From SFLA01 sp045595785 (GTDB lineage: Bacteria; Bacillota; Clostridia; Oscillospirales; CAG-382), in assembly GCA_045595785.1 (NCBI GenBank), contig JAZOBE010000015.1:26688-90687 (forward strand): DNA of 64,000 nucleotides. The letters are read 5' to 3'. Below, in pieces: positions 50,259 through 59,465 of the stretch. The position numbers were made by a program, and so were the translations under genes. Positions within the stretch are counted from its first letter, which is position 1, and each line of letters starts with the position of its first letter. The notes below the pieces were generated by a model. The model was not told the origin of the DNA, searched no databases, and saw only the letters and a program-made list of their open reading frames with translations.

Positions 50259-51065
50259 ATGAAAAAACTGACTGCGCTTTTGTCAGTGATGCTGGTCGGC
50301 GCACTGCTTTGTTCCTGTAACAGCAGTATAGTTACCACCATCAAGGGGTATCTCGGTTATGATACCGTAGAGCGCCCTGCGGATTATATAGAGACAAAAG
50401 AGAACGAGCTTTACGTCTACGACGTTTATAAAACCTACGTTGAGCTTGTTGAGTATCTCGGTGATGAGACGGACGTTGTACTTCCTACGGAATTAGACGG
50501 CAAGCCGGTGACCACGGTCGGCTCCTCCTGCTTTTACCGTAATAATACTATTGAGACTGCGGTGGTACCCGACGGTGTACAGGAAATCAAAAATGCGGCG
50601 TTTTATTGCTGTACTTCACTCCGCCGTGTCAAGCTTCCCGATTCCTGCACGTCTTACGGTGAGAAACTGTTTTCCTGGTGTACTTCGCTGGAGACCATAA
50701 CTCTTCCCGCAGGTATGACTGTTATACCCGATTACGCGTTTAACAACTGTACTTCGTTGTCTGAGATAATATGGAACAGTACTGTTACCCATATAGGCGT
50801 ACGAGCTTTTTCCTGGTGCGACGGACTTACGGAGGTGGTCCTGCCCGACAGTGTCGAGTACGTGGCGGATTACGCGTTTTATGATTGCGGCACGCTTATA
50901 TCCGTATCTGTGCCGCCCCATACGAAATATGCGTCCAACGCATTTGATTCCTGCGATAACGCCGTAATATCCGGCGGTATTATAGAAATCGAAACATCTG
51001 ATACTTCCGATGAAACGTCTGTGGAAGCGCCCGAAGATGCTTCTGCGGCAGTACCCCAAAACTAA
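50259..51065 (+). CDS. BspA-type leucine-rich repeat (LRR_5) lipoprotein
   Basis: 268 residues. Lipobox LCSC (Cys20), then a short domain and about five LRR_5 (BspA/TpLRR) repeats of 23-24 residues with the pattern AFxxCTSLxxVxLPxSVxxI (residues about 80-235). A Thr/Ser/Glu-rich tail ends the protein. Such proteins mediate surface binding in gut bacteria; the ligand is unknown. The start is ATG 50259, five bases after AGGAGG; an earlier frame start at 50211 lies in the promoter. It heads the alaS operon with no terminator before alaS. Confidence 0.88.
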   Translation: MKKLTALLSVMLVGALLCSCNSSIVTTIKGYLGYDTVERPADYIETKENELYVYDVYKTYVELVEYLGDETDVVLPTELDGKPVTTVGSSCFYRNNTIETAVVPDGVQEIKNAAFYCCTSLRRVKLPDSCTSYGEKLFSWCTSLETITLPAGMTVIPDYAFNNCTSLSEIIWNSTVTHIGVRAFSWCDGLTEVVLPDSVEYVADYAFYDCGTLISVSVPPHTKYASNAFDSCDNAVISGGIIEIETSDTSDETSVEAPEDASAAVPQN

Positions 51066-51101
51066 AAAAGTATAAAAGAACCGAAAGGAATTTGAAATAT
51101 A

Positions 51102-53738
51102 ATGGAACCGTTATCCCTTAACACTCTCCGTGAGAGATATCTTAAATTTTTTGAGTCTAAAGGACATCTCCGGCTGGAGTCTTTCCCGCTCGTCCCTCAG
51201 GGCGATAGCTCTCTGCTCCTCATAAACGCAGGTATGGCACCTCTTAAGCCTTACTTTACCGGTGAGAGAGTTCCTCCCCGCAAGCGCGTTACCACCTGCC
51301 AGAAGTGCGTTCGTACTCTGGATATCGATAACGTAGGTAAGACCGCACGCCACGGCACCTTCTTTGAGATGCTGGGTAACTTCTCCTTTGGCGATTATTT
51401 TAAGGAGGAGGCAATTCCCTGGGCTTGGGAATTTCTTACCAAGGACCTCGGCATTCCCGAGGACAGACTTTACCCCAGCGTTTATCTCGAGGATGACGAA
51501 GCGCTTGAAATGTGGGTTAAGATCGGCGTGCCCAGAGAAAGAATAGTAAAGCTGGGTAAGGACGATAACTTCTGGGAAATCGGCGCAGGCCCCTGCGGTC
51601 CTTGCTCCGAGATATACTTTGACCGCGGAATAGATAAGGGCTGCGGCAAGGAAACCTGCGGTCCCGGCTGTGATTGCGACAGATTTGTTGAGATCTGGAA
51701 CATAGTTTTCACTCAGTTTGACGGTGACGGACAGGGCAACTACACCCGTCTTGCACATCCCAACATAGACACGGGTATGGGTCTTGAGCGTCTCGCTTGC
51801 GTAATGCAGGGCGTTGGCAACCTTTTTGAGGTAGACACTATCCGTAACATCATTACCGAGATCAGCCGTATCTCCGGCAAGACCTATACCGGCTCTTCCG
51901 CAGATGACGACGTTTCTATCCGTGTAATTACCGACCATATCCGTACCGCTACCTTCCTCATTAGCGACGGCGTTATTCCCTCCAACGAGGGCAGGGGTTA
52001 CATTCTCCGCCGTGTTCTCCGCAGAGCGGCACGCCACGGCAAGCTTTTGGGTATTCAGGGTGCGTTCCTCAGCGATCTTTGTGAGACCGTTATCCGTGAA
52101 AGCGGCAAGGCTTATCCCGAGCTTGAGGAAAAGAAGGAATATATTAAGAAGACTATCGAGATCGAGGAAGAAAGATTCCGTCAGACTCTTGATGCAGGTC
52201 TTAACATTCTTGAAAAAATGGTTGCAGATACCCTCGCATCCGGCGGAAACACTCTTTCCGGCGAGGATCTGTTCAAGCTTTACGATACCTTTGGATTCCC
52301 CGTTGACCTTACCCGTGAGATCGCTTCCGAAAAGGGCGTTGGCATAGACGAGGATGCATTCAAGGCTCTTATGACCGAGCAAAAGCGCCGTGCACGTGAA
52401 GCGCGCGCCGCTTTGGGCGATAATAGCTGGAGCGATGACGTTATGACAGCTATTGATCGCACCGTTCCCACCGAATTCACCGGATATACCGAAACCAAGA
52501 CAGATGCTGAAATCAAATATATTCTTGCAGACGGTGAGGCAGTAAACTTCCTCTCCGCAGGCAAAGCAGTTCTGGTTCTTGACAAAACTCCTTTCTATGC
52601 AGAAAGCGGCGGACAGGTTGGCGATAAAGGCGTTATCACCACCGAAAGTGGTATTTTCTTGGTAGAAGACACCAAAAAGACCCACGAAAATCAGTATCTC
52701 CATACCGGTTACGTATATCAGGGAAGCATTGGTCTGGGCGCTTGCGTTGCCTGCGTTGACGAAGAACGCAGAAACGCTATTGCAAGAAACCACTCTTCCG
52801 TTCACCTGCTTCAGGCGGCGCTACGCAAGGTGCTGGGCACTCACGTAGAGCAGGCAGGCTCTTACGTTGACGAAAACAGAGCACGCTTTGACTTTACTCA
52901 TTTCGCCGCTATGACGAGTGAGGAGATCGCACAGGTTGAAGACCTTGTAAACGTTGAAATCCTCAAGGGCGAGGAGATCGTTACTGAGGTTAAATCCATT
53001 GCCGAAGCCAAGGCAGACGGCGCTATGGCTCTCTTCGGAGAAAAGTACGGCGATACCGTAAGAGTAGTTAAGATGGGCTCCTTCTCCGCAGAGCTTTGCG
53101 GCGGTACTCACCTCTGCAACACCGCGAAGGCAGGTCTGTTCCGCATTATTTCCGAATCCGGCGTTGCCGCAGGTGTTCGCCGTATTGAGGCTATTACCGG
53201 ACTTAATGCCCTTAACGCTTTCCGTGACAGAGACAATACCATCGAAAAGGTACGTGCTACCATTAAGGCAAACAGCGTAAGCGATATAGTTACCAGAGCT
53301 GAGGCTGTTCAGGCTGAAATAAAGAATCTTTCCAAGGAGCTTGAAAAGGCAAACGTAACTATATGCTCCACCAAGGCAAGCGCCGCTTGCGGCAGTGCGC
53401 TTCAAATAGGCGCCGTAAAGCTGGTAAGATGCTGCTTTGAAAGCACTCCCGTAGATGCACTCCGTACTGCTATCGACGGTATCGTAAGCAATAATCCCGA
53501 TGCGGTATGTGTATTCTCCGTGGTTAATGACGGCAAGCTCACCTTCGCTTCGGGCGCAGGCAAGGTAGCCGTAGGTGCAGGCGCGCACGCAGGCATGCTC
53601 CTTAAGAGCCTTTCCTCTATCGTAGGCGGTGGCGGCGGCGGCAGACCCGACAGCGCTACCAGCGGCGGTAAGTTTGTTGAAAAGGTGGGCGAGGCTATGG
53701 AAGCTCTACCCGAGATACTTAAAGGCATGCTTAAATAG
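51102..53738 (+). CDS. alaS: Alanyl-tRNA synthetase
   Basis: 878 residues, full length. The class II catalytic core (1-250) opens LRERYLKFFESKGH and includes the MAPLKPYFTGERVPP and CGPCSEIYFDRG segments. The editing domain has zinc/editing motifs HSSVHLLQAALR (HxxxH) and CGGTHLCNT (CxxxH). The C-terminal oligomer/C-Ala domain ends VGGGGGGRPDSATSGG. The start is ATG 51102, with AAAGGA 13 bases upstream, a long spacing. It is the second gene of the operon. Confidence 0.98.
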   Translation: MEPLSLNTLRERYLKFFESKGHLRLESFPLVPQGDSSLLLINAGMAPLKPYFTGERVPPRKRVTTCQKCVRTLDIDNVGKTARHGTFFEMLGNFSFGDYFKEEAIPWAWEFLTKDLGIPEDRLYPSVYLEDDEALEMWVKIGVPRERIVKLGKDDNFWEIGAGPCGPCSEIYFDRGIDKGCGKETCGPGCDCDRFVEIWNIVFTQFDGDGQGNYTRLAHPNIDTGMGLERLACVMQGVGNLFEVDTIRNIITEISRISGKTYTGSSADDDVSIRVITDHIRTATFLISDGVIPSNEGRGYILRRVLRRAARHGKLLGIQGAFLSDLCETVIRESGKAYPELEEKKEYIKKTIEIEEERFRQTLDAGLNILEKMVADTLASGGNTLSGEDLFKLYDTFGFPVDLTREIASEKGVGIDEDAFKALMTEQKRRAREARAALGDNSWSDDVMTAIDRTVPTEFTGYTETKTDAEIKYILADGEAVNFLSAGKAVLVLDKTPFYAESGGQVGDKGVITTESGIFLVEDTKKTHENQYLHTGYVYQGSIGLGACVACVDEERRNAIARNHSSVHLLQAALRKVLGTHVEQAGSYVDENRARFDFTHFAAMTSEEIAQVEDLVNVEILKGEEIVTEVKSIAEAKADGAMALFGEKYGDTVRVVKMGSFSAELCGGTHLCNTAKAGLFRIISESGVAAGVRRIEAITGLNALNAFRDRDNTIEKVRATIKANSVSDIVTRAEAVQAEIKNLSKELEKANVTICSTKASAACGSALQIGAVKLVRCCFESTPVDALRTAIDGIVSNNPDAVCVFSVVNDGKLTFASGAGKVAVGAGAHAGMLLKSLSSIVGGGGGGRPDSATSGGKFVEKVGEAMEALPEILKGMLK

Positions 53739-53749
53739 GAGAAATATAT

Positions 53750-54088
53750 ATGAATTGTATCTTTTGTAAGATTATAAACGGGGAGATTCCCTCTGCAAAG
53801 GTTTATGAAGACGAGCATTGTCTCGCCTTCAAGGACCTTAATCCGTTGGCACCCGTTCACGTTCTCGTTGTTCCCAAGGTTCATATCGAGTCTCTCGATG
53901 CAGTAAACCAAGAGAATATAGATACTGTAAGCAAGGTCATATCTGCCATTCCCAAGGTGGCAAAAGAACTTTCGCTTGAGAACGGATACCGTGTTATCAC
54001 CAATATCGGTGAGGACGGCGGACAGACAGTAAAGCATCTTCATTTTCATATTCTCGGTGGCGCAAAGCTTACCGAAAAACTTAATTAA
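53750..54088 (+). CDS. HIT family protein (histidine triad nucleotide hydrolase)
   Basis: 112 residues, standard Hint size. N-terminal CIFCKIINGEIPSAKVYEDE with CxxC zinc-type pair, and the histidine triad HLHFHILGG at the end. Hint enzymes cleave aminoacyl-adenylates and other phosphoramidates, which fits its place directly after alaS. GGAG lies 8-10 bases before the ATG. Confidence 0.95.
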   Translation: MNCIFCKIINGEIPSAKVYEDEHCLAFKDLNPLAPVHVLVVPKVHIESLDAVNQENIDTVSKVISAIPKVAKELSLENGYRVITNIGEDGGQTVKHLHFHILGGAKLTEKLN

Positions 54089-54103
54089 AGAAGGTACGAT
54101 GTA

Positions 54104-54670
54104 ATGAAAATAAATCCCGAAACTTTCCATACCTATCCTCTTGACGTTGCAGGTCTTCACAGAGAATTGCCCGTGTGCAAGGTTAACGATGAGCTTTATA
54201 TCGCCGCATTCGTTATTTTCGGTGACGTTGAGCTTACCGTTGCTTGTGCAAGGGAGCTTATAAAGAAGCTTCCTCCTCACGATATTCTTATAACTGCGGA
54301 ATCCAAGGGTATTCCCCTTGTATACGAAATGGCGCGCCAGCTTGGCTCAAACCATTATCTTATTGCACGCAAGGCTGCAAAGCTTTATATGAAAGAGCCT
54401 CATTCCGTTGAGGTTAAGTCCATAACCACCGCCAAGAAGCAGACTCTTTATATTGATAAAGAGGACGTTGAGCTTATGAAGGGCAAGCGCGTTGTTATTG
54501 TTGACGACGTTATCAGCACCGGTGAGAGCCTTTTCGCTGTTGAAAAGCTGGTTAAGCAGGCAGGCGGTATCGTTGCGGGCAAGATGGCTATTCTTGCGGA
54601 GGGCGATGCCGAATACCGCGAGGATATCATTTATCTCGAGCATATTCCTCTTCTTTTCCCCGAAAAATAG
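54104..54670 (+). CDS. Purine phosphoribosyltransferase family protein (Apt-like)
   Basis: 188 residues. The PRPP loop is VVIVDDVISTGES, and the HDILITAESKGIPLVYEMARQLG segment resembles the N-terminal half of adenine/xanthine phosphoribosyltransferases. It would join a purine base to PRPP for salvage. It could instead be a PurR-like regulator half without DNA-binding part; the base is not certain. It sits 15 bases after the HIT gene, in the same operon. Confidence 0.88.
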   Translation: MKINPETFHTYPLDVAGLHRELPVCKVNDELYIAAFVIFGDVELTVACARELIKKLPPHDILITAESKGIPLVYEMARQLGSNHYLIARKAAKLYMKEPHSVEVKSITTAKKQTLYIDKEDVELMKGKRVVIVDDVISTGESLFAVEKLVKQAGGIVAGKMAILAEGDAEYREDIIYLEHIPLLFPEK

Positions 54671-54691
54671 TATTCAGGAGAAGTATTACTT

Positions 54692-56614
54692 ATGTTCCGT
54701 TTAAGACCGCTCGCATTGTGGATAACCGCTTTTGCGGTTGGAATCCTTTGCGCGGTTTTTGCGGACGGAATTATTTCCGCTGTTACTTTTGCACTTCTCG
54801 GCGTACTTTGCGTACTGTGTGTCGCGGTACGCCGTTTTCCATACCGTGCAACCCTTTTTCCTCTGTTTTTAGCTGTGCTTATAGGCTTTTCTTATCTTTC
54901 CGTAAGAGAAGCCATTGTTGAAAGAACGGTATCTGACAGTTATGGACAGACTGCCGACGTGGCAGGCGACGTTGTTGAAACGGATGCGTATGGTTTTACC
55001 ATGTCGCTGGTTTCCGGCGGAGGCAGCGGACTTTCCTCGGGAACAAAGGTGTTCGTTTATTACGATTATGATAAGACTCTTTCCGCAGGGGACCGCGTCT
55101 ACGGACGGTTTGAGTTTTCCGAGCCGTCTTTGCGGCTTCAGGCAGAAGGAGTATTGGCTTTGGCAACGGGAGACGTTGCAAGAGCAGATATGGGAAGCGG
55201 TCAAAACCTGCTTATGGCAGTCAAAAGCCGAGCCTGCCGCTTTCTCAGACAGCATTATTCGGTTGATACTACCGGCGTAGCAACGGCTGTGCTTACCGGA
55301 GAGAGGTCGGGTATCGACCCAATGCTTAATGCCGCATACCGTTCGTCGGGAATATCCCATCTTCTTGTAATATCGGGATTTCATATGTCATTAGTGCTTA
55401 TGACGGCGTATTCGGTGCTGTCGTTTACCCCTTTGGGTAAACGGTATTCAGGCATCATCTGTATTGCCTTGGCGCTGGCTTTTTCGGGATTTGTAGGGTT
55501 CACTCCTTCCGTGACCAGAGCAATGGTAATGTGCGTTGCCGTGTTTGTCGGCGGTACTCTTAATTATAAAAACGATAGTTTTACGTCTCTTTTCACCGCC
55601 TTGGGAGTATTACTTGTATGGAACCCATATTCCTTGTTTTCGGTGGGATTACAGCTGTCTTTCCTTTGTACGCTGGGAATTATTACCGTCTCTCCCGCAA
55701 TACAGAAAAAGATAATAGATATTAAAAACCGTTTTTGGCGGGGTATTGCTTCGGCGCTGTCCTCGGTGGCAATGTCGGGCGCCGCGGCTTTGTTTTCCTT
55801 TCCCGTTGCGGCTTATGTTTTCGGTGAATTTTCGGTGGTGTCACCGCTGGTCAACCTGCCCGTTTTGCCCTTGTTTAATATTGCCGCAGGTGCGGGGTAC
55901 GTAAGCTTTATATTTCCGCCTGCATCGTTCCTTGCGGATATTCTTTTCAAATGTATAAACGAAATTGCGCGTTTTTGCCACAGCCTTGGGGTTTCCACCG
56001 TTTCTACCCGTATTTACGGTATGGGTCTGGTTTGGGTAGCGGCGGCAGTTTCCGTAATCGTAATCAGCTCGGTACACATAAAACGCAGAGTAAAAACGTT
56101 TGGAATATGCTGTTGTGTGTTTGTTCTGCTTGTTCTGGGCAGTATCGGTGTGAATCGAATTATCGATAACAGCAGAGTGAGAGTGTCATCGGTTTCGGAC
56201 AATGGTATTACTTGGGCGGCAGTTTCGTCTGAGGGAGAATGTCTTTTTATTGATCGAGGCGGTCTTTTCGATACTGATGTCGTGTTTAAGTTGGGACATA
56301 CATGTATTGATGCTTATATAATGCTGGATTGCGACGAAAAGGGACTTAACAATTTCGTTTCCGCTTTGTCGGAGGTCGGTGTCAAAAGGCTGTATATCAG
56401 CAACCGCGATCGTGAAGTGAGTATTTACAAGCGTCTGCTTTTTATAGCGGAATCTCATGGGATAACCACCCAAGTTTTTGAAGAAAATATTACTCTCCCC
56501 ATTGGCGGGAGCTATATCACCGCAGGGGAAACAGAGATTATAAAATACAAAGAAGATATTTATTATATAAAGCGTAATACCGACGGATTGGTATATCTTG
56601 ACGGAAAGGAGTGA
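54692..56614 (+). CDS. comEC: ComEC/Rec2-type DNA uptake channel with degenerate C-terminal domain
   Basis: 640 residues. An N-terminal DUF4131/OB part (about 1-165) precedes the Competence domain (about 185-460) with helices and the signature GERSGIDPMLNAAYRSSGISHLLVISGFHMSLV. This forms the channel for single-stranded DNA in natural transformation. The C-terminal region (about 500-640) lies where a metallo-beta-lactamase nuclease domain should be. It lacks HxHxDH, reading DAYIMLDCDEKGLNNF at that point, and is shortened (the usual total is 750-800). The protein may transport without this nuclease activity or have another use. Seven bases separate it from holA. Confidence 0.9.
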   Translation: MFRLRPLALWITAFAVGILCAVFADGIISAVTFALLGVLCVLCVAVRRFPYRATLFPLFLAVLIGFSYLSVREAIVERTVSDSYGQTADVAGDVVETDAYGFTMSLVSGGGSGLSSGTKVFVYYDYDKTLSAGDRVYGRFEFSEPSLRLQAEGVLALATGDVARADMGSGQNLLMAVKSRACRFLRQHYSVDTTGVATAVLTGERSGIDPMLNAAYRSSGISHLLVISGFHMSLVLMTAYSVLSFTPLGKRYSGIICIALALAFSGFVGFTPSVTRAMVMCVAVFVGGTLNYKNDSFTSLFTALGVLLVWNPYSLFSVGLQLSFLCTLGIITVSPAIQKKIIDIKNRFWRGIASALSSVAMSGAAALFSFPVAAYVFGEFSVVSPLVNLPVLPLFNIAAGAGYVSFIFPPASFLADILFKCINEIARFCHSLGVSTVSTRIYGMGLVWVAAAVSVIVISSVHIKRRVKTFGICCCVFVLLVLGSIGVNRIIDNSRVRVSSVSDNGITWAAVSSEGECLFIDRGGLFDTDVVFKLGHTCIDAYIMLDCDEKGLNNFVSALSEVGVKRLYISNRDREVSIYKRLLFIAESHGITTQVFEENITLPIGGSYITAGETEIIKYKEDIYYIKRNTDGLVYLDGKE

Positions 56615-56621
56615 AAACGCA

Positions 56622-57659
56622 ATGGATATAGATGCTCTCAAAGCAAAGCTGAAAAAAGGTGAATACCCGGGTGTGTATTTGTTTTACGGTGATGAAGCTT
56701 ATATGAAGGATCATTATGCTTCCCAGATACGCAAGGCTGTAACCGACGGACCTATGCCCGAGTTTAACTATTCGGTTTATGAGGCGGACAAGCTTGACCC
56801 CGAACGTATTGCAGAAGAAATGTATATGCTTCCCATGATGGCGGACTATAAAATGGTTGAAGTTCAGGCGTTTTCGGTTGCTTCTCTTACTGCCGCCACC
56901 GCCAACGCCCTTGCTGACATTATTTCCGAAATACCCGAATATTTTATTTTGCTTTTTACCGTTCGTTCGGGAGAAGACGAGGAAAAGGCTATCGAAAAAA
57001 AGGATCCGTCGCCCTTTGTCAAAGCGGTGAAGGACCTTGGAAATATGGTTAAATTCGAATCCGAATCTGGCAACAAACTGCTTGTGTGGATGAACAGACA
57101 TTTTGCCGCTTTGGGCACTCCCGTGGATAAAACCGTGCTTGAAAGCATGGTAACCATATGCGGTAACGATATGTACCTGCTGGCAGGTGAGATAAAAAAA
57201 CTGTGCGCTTACTGCGGTGCTAGACCTGCCACCGTTCAGGACGTGGAAAAGGTGTGTTGCTCCAACGAAAGCTATAAGGTATACGACCTTTCCCGCGCCG
57301 TTCTTGACGGAGATATGGTTCGTGTGGGAAAAATATTCGCTTCGCTTCGCTTTTCCGGAGCAGACCCCATTATGATATTAGGCGCGTTGTCAAAAACCTT
57401 TTCGGATATGCTTCTCACGTTGGAAGGGCTTAACAGCGGAAAAAGCTATTCCGCTATCGCTTCTGATCTCAAAAGCTATGATTTTGTTATAAAAAGATAT
57501 GCGGCAGTAAGCTCAAAACGGGGAAGAAGATTTCTTGTTACAGCTATCAGCCAATGCGCCGCGGCGGATAAGCATCTTAAAAGCTTCCGCGGTGACCCGT
57601 ATACGGTGCTTGAAACTGCGGTATACAGAATAGGAGCAGTAAATGCAGGAAAAAATTAA
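56622..57659 (+). CDS. holA: DNA polymerase III delta subunit
   Basis: 345 residues. Clamp-loader delta subunit that opens the beta clamp. The N-terminal AAA+-like part opens GVYLFYGDEAYMKDHYASQIRKAV, and the middle and C-terminal helical domains include GADPIMILGALSKTFSDMLL. It has no Walker A, as expected for delta. The start is ATG 56622, after AAAGGAG; an earlier TTG at 56598 lies inside comEC. It is overlapped by rnmV for 17 bases. Confidence 0.93.
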   Translation: MDIDALKAKLKKGEYPGVYLFYGDEAYMKDHYASQIRKAVTDGPMPEFNYSVYEADKLDPERIAEEMYMLPMMADYKMVEVQAFSVASLTAATANALADIISEIPEYFILLFTVRSGEDEEKAIEKKDPSPFVKAVKDLGNMVKFESESGNKLLVWMNRHFAALGTPVDKTVLESMVTICGNDMYLLAGEIKKLCAYCGARPATVQDVEKVCCSNESYKVYDLSRAVLDGDMVRVGKIFASLRFSGADPIMILGALSKTFSDMLLTLEGLNSGKSYSAIASDLKSYDFVIKRYAAVSSKRGRRFLVTAISQCAAADKHLKSFRGDPYTVLETAVYRIGAVNAGKN

Positions 57660-58221
57660 GCTGTCCTATCCCGTTATCGTGGAAGGAAAGTATGATAAAC
57701 AGCTGGTCTGCTCGATAGCTGAAGGTACGGTTATAGCACTAGACGGTTTTTCGGTTTTTAACAACACGGAAAAAATATGCCTGCTTCGCCGTCTTTGCGG
57801 TGCGGGGAAAATAATTCTGCTTACGGACAGCGATTCTGCCGGAGGGTTTATCCGTTCGAAGCTTAAAGGATATCTTCCTGCGGAAAGCATTATAAATTTA
57901 TACTGTCCCCGTATCAAAGGCAAGGAAAAACGAAAAAAATCCCCGTCAAAAGAGGGATTTCTCGGCGTCGAGGGTATGGACACAAAGATTGTCCGCACAC
58001 TGCTTGAGCCTTATACGGGTGATACGGTACCGCGTGCAGGCATAACCAAGACCCGTCTGTATACCGACGGACTCCTTGGGGGACAAAACAGCGCAGAAAA
58101 ACGAAACGCCTTTGCGCGGCTTGCAGGACTTCCGGAAGGAATGACACCAAAAGCGTTTCTTGAGGCAGTCAATATCGTATGTACCGAGCAAGAGTACACC
58201 GAGGTCATTAATAAGATATGA
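57643..58221 (+). CDS. rnmV: Ribonuclease M5
   Basis: 192 residues. The Toprim domain has the Glu motif PVIVEGKYDKQ, metal motif LLTDSDSAGGFIRSKL and DUF4093 C-terminal segment (GLLGGQNSAEKRNAFARLAGLPEGMTPKAFLEAVN). It matures the 5S rRNA precursor in Firmicutes. The ATG at 57643 lies 17 bases inside holA, and the mtaB ATG overlaps its stop (ATGA). The three are translationally linked. Confidence 0.94.
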   Translation: MQEKIKLSYPVIVEGKYDKQLVCSIAEGTVIALDGFSVFNNTEKICLLRRLCGAGKIILLTDSDSAGGFIRSKLKGYLPAESIINLYCPRIKGKEKRKKSPSKEGFLGVEGMDTKIVRTLLEPYTGDTVPRAGITKTRLYTDGLLGGQNSAEKRNAFARLAGLPEGMTPKAFLEAVNIVCTEQEYTEVINKI

Positions 58222-59465
58222 AAAAAGTTGCTTTTTACACTTTGGGGTGCAGAGTAAATCAATACGAGACCAATGCCTTTGCCGAGGAGTTTATACGGCT
58301 CGGATGGCAGGTCTGTGATTTTGATGATGATTGCGACCTTTACGTTATAAATACCTGTGCCGTCACAGCGGAAAGCGGACGGAAGTCAGGTCAGATCATC
58401 CGCCGTGCCGCACGCAGGGGCAAGGTGGCTGTTGTCGGATGCTATTCTCAGCTTGAAAAGGAAAAGGTTGCGGCAATACCCGGTGTTATACGAGTTGGCG
58501 GCAATGTAAACAAACGCGCTGTGGTATTAGGCTTGGAGGAGGCGGTGTTCTCCTTTGATAACTGCGAGTACGAGCAGATGAGCATTGAGGGCAAAACGGA
58601 TTTGTTTTCCTCCTGCCGTGCTTACGTAAAGATACAGGACGGTTGCCCAAACCGCTGTTCCTATTGCATAATTCCAACAGTGCGAGGTCCTGTAAGATCA
58701 CGCCCCTTGGTTGACATAATCCAAGAATGTGAAACGCTTGTTGCTTCAGGCTATTCGGAGATAGTACTTACCGGAATTGAGGTTTCCGCTTATGACGGCG
58801 CACCTCTTTCCGAGCTTATAAAGCGGGTGTCGGATGTAAAGGGCATACGCAGATTGCGTCTGGGTTCTCTCACGCCCACCTGCATTGATATTCCTTTGCT
58901 TGAGGCGATGAGGGACAGCAGGGTGTTTTGCAATCACCTCCACCTTTCTGTGCAGTCCGGATGTACCCGTATACTTAATCTTATGCGCCGTAAGTACAAC
59001 AAGGATATGCTTCAGGAACGTATCGACCTTATCCGCAGATATCTGCCAGAGGCTTTGCTTTCTGCTGATATTATCACAGGTTTTCCTTCGGAAACCGAGG
59101 AGGAGGCGCAGGAAACTCTGTCCTTTTGCGTTTCCAATCGCTTTATGCACGTTCATTCCTTCCCATATTCTCCCCGTCCCGGTACGGATGCGGCTAAGAT
59201 GGCGGACCAAATTGACAAAAGCGTGCGTAACGCCCGTAACGATGCGCTTATATCTGCAACCGAAATGGTGCGCGCACATATGCTTGCGGGATTTTTTGGA
59301 AAGCAAAAGGAAGTGCTTGTTGAGAAAAACGTATCAGGCGTTTGTGTCGGACATACGGATGATTTCATAGAATGCTCCTTTATAGGAGACAACAAAGCTG
59401 GGGATTACGTTGTAGTTAACATAATCTCAGAGCAAGACGGTATATTGAAAGGAGAAGTCTTATGA
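58218..59465 (+). CDS. mtaB: tRNA t6A37 methylthiotransferase MtaB
   Basis: 415-residue radical-SAM enzyme that adds a methylthio group to N6-threonylcarbamoyladenosine at position 37 of tRNA. The N-terminal UPF0004 domain has three Cys (TLGCRVNQYET, INTCAVT, VVGCYSQ) for one cluster. The radical SAM motif CPNRCSYC holds the other, and a C-terminal TRAM domain ends it. The opening VAFYTLGCRVNQYE is typical of MtaB rather than MiaB. ATGA junctions on both sides. Confidence 0.94.
   Translation: MKKVAFYTLGCRVNQYETNAFAEEFIRLGWQVCDFDDDCDLYVINTCAVTAESGRKSGQIIRRAARRGKVAVVGCYSQLEKEKVAAIPGVIRVGGNVNKRAVVLGLEEAVFSFDNCEYEQMSIEGKTDLFSSCRAYVKIQDGCPNRCSYCIIPTVRGPVRSRPLVDIIQECETLVASGYSEIVLTGIEVSAYDGAPLSELIKRVSDVKGIRRLRLGSLTPTCIDIPLLEAMRDSRVFCNHLHLSVQSGCTRILNLMRRKYNKDMLQERIDLIRRYLPEALLSADIITGFPSETEEEAQETLSFCVSNRFMHVHSFPYSPRPGTDAAKMADQIDKSVRNARNDALISATEMVRAHMLAGFFGKQKEVLVEKNVSGVCVGHTDDFIECSFIGDNKAGDYVVVNIISEQDGILKGEVL

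Noticed and set aside
51111..52805. 564-codon open frame opposite alaS
   Set aside because: Shadow of alaS; composition is Cys/Ser/Val-rich as in other antisense frames, with no motif.
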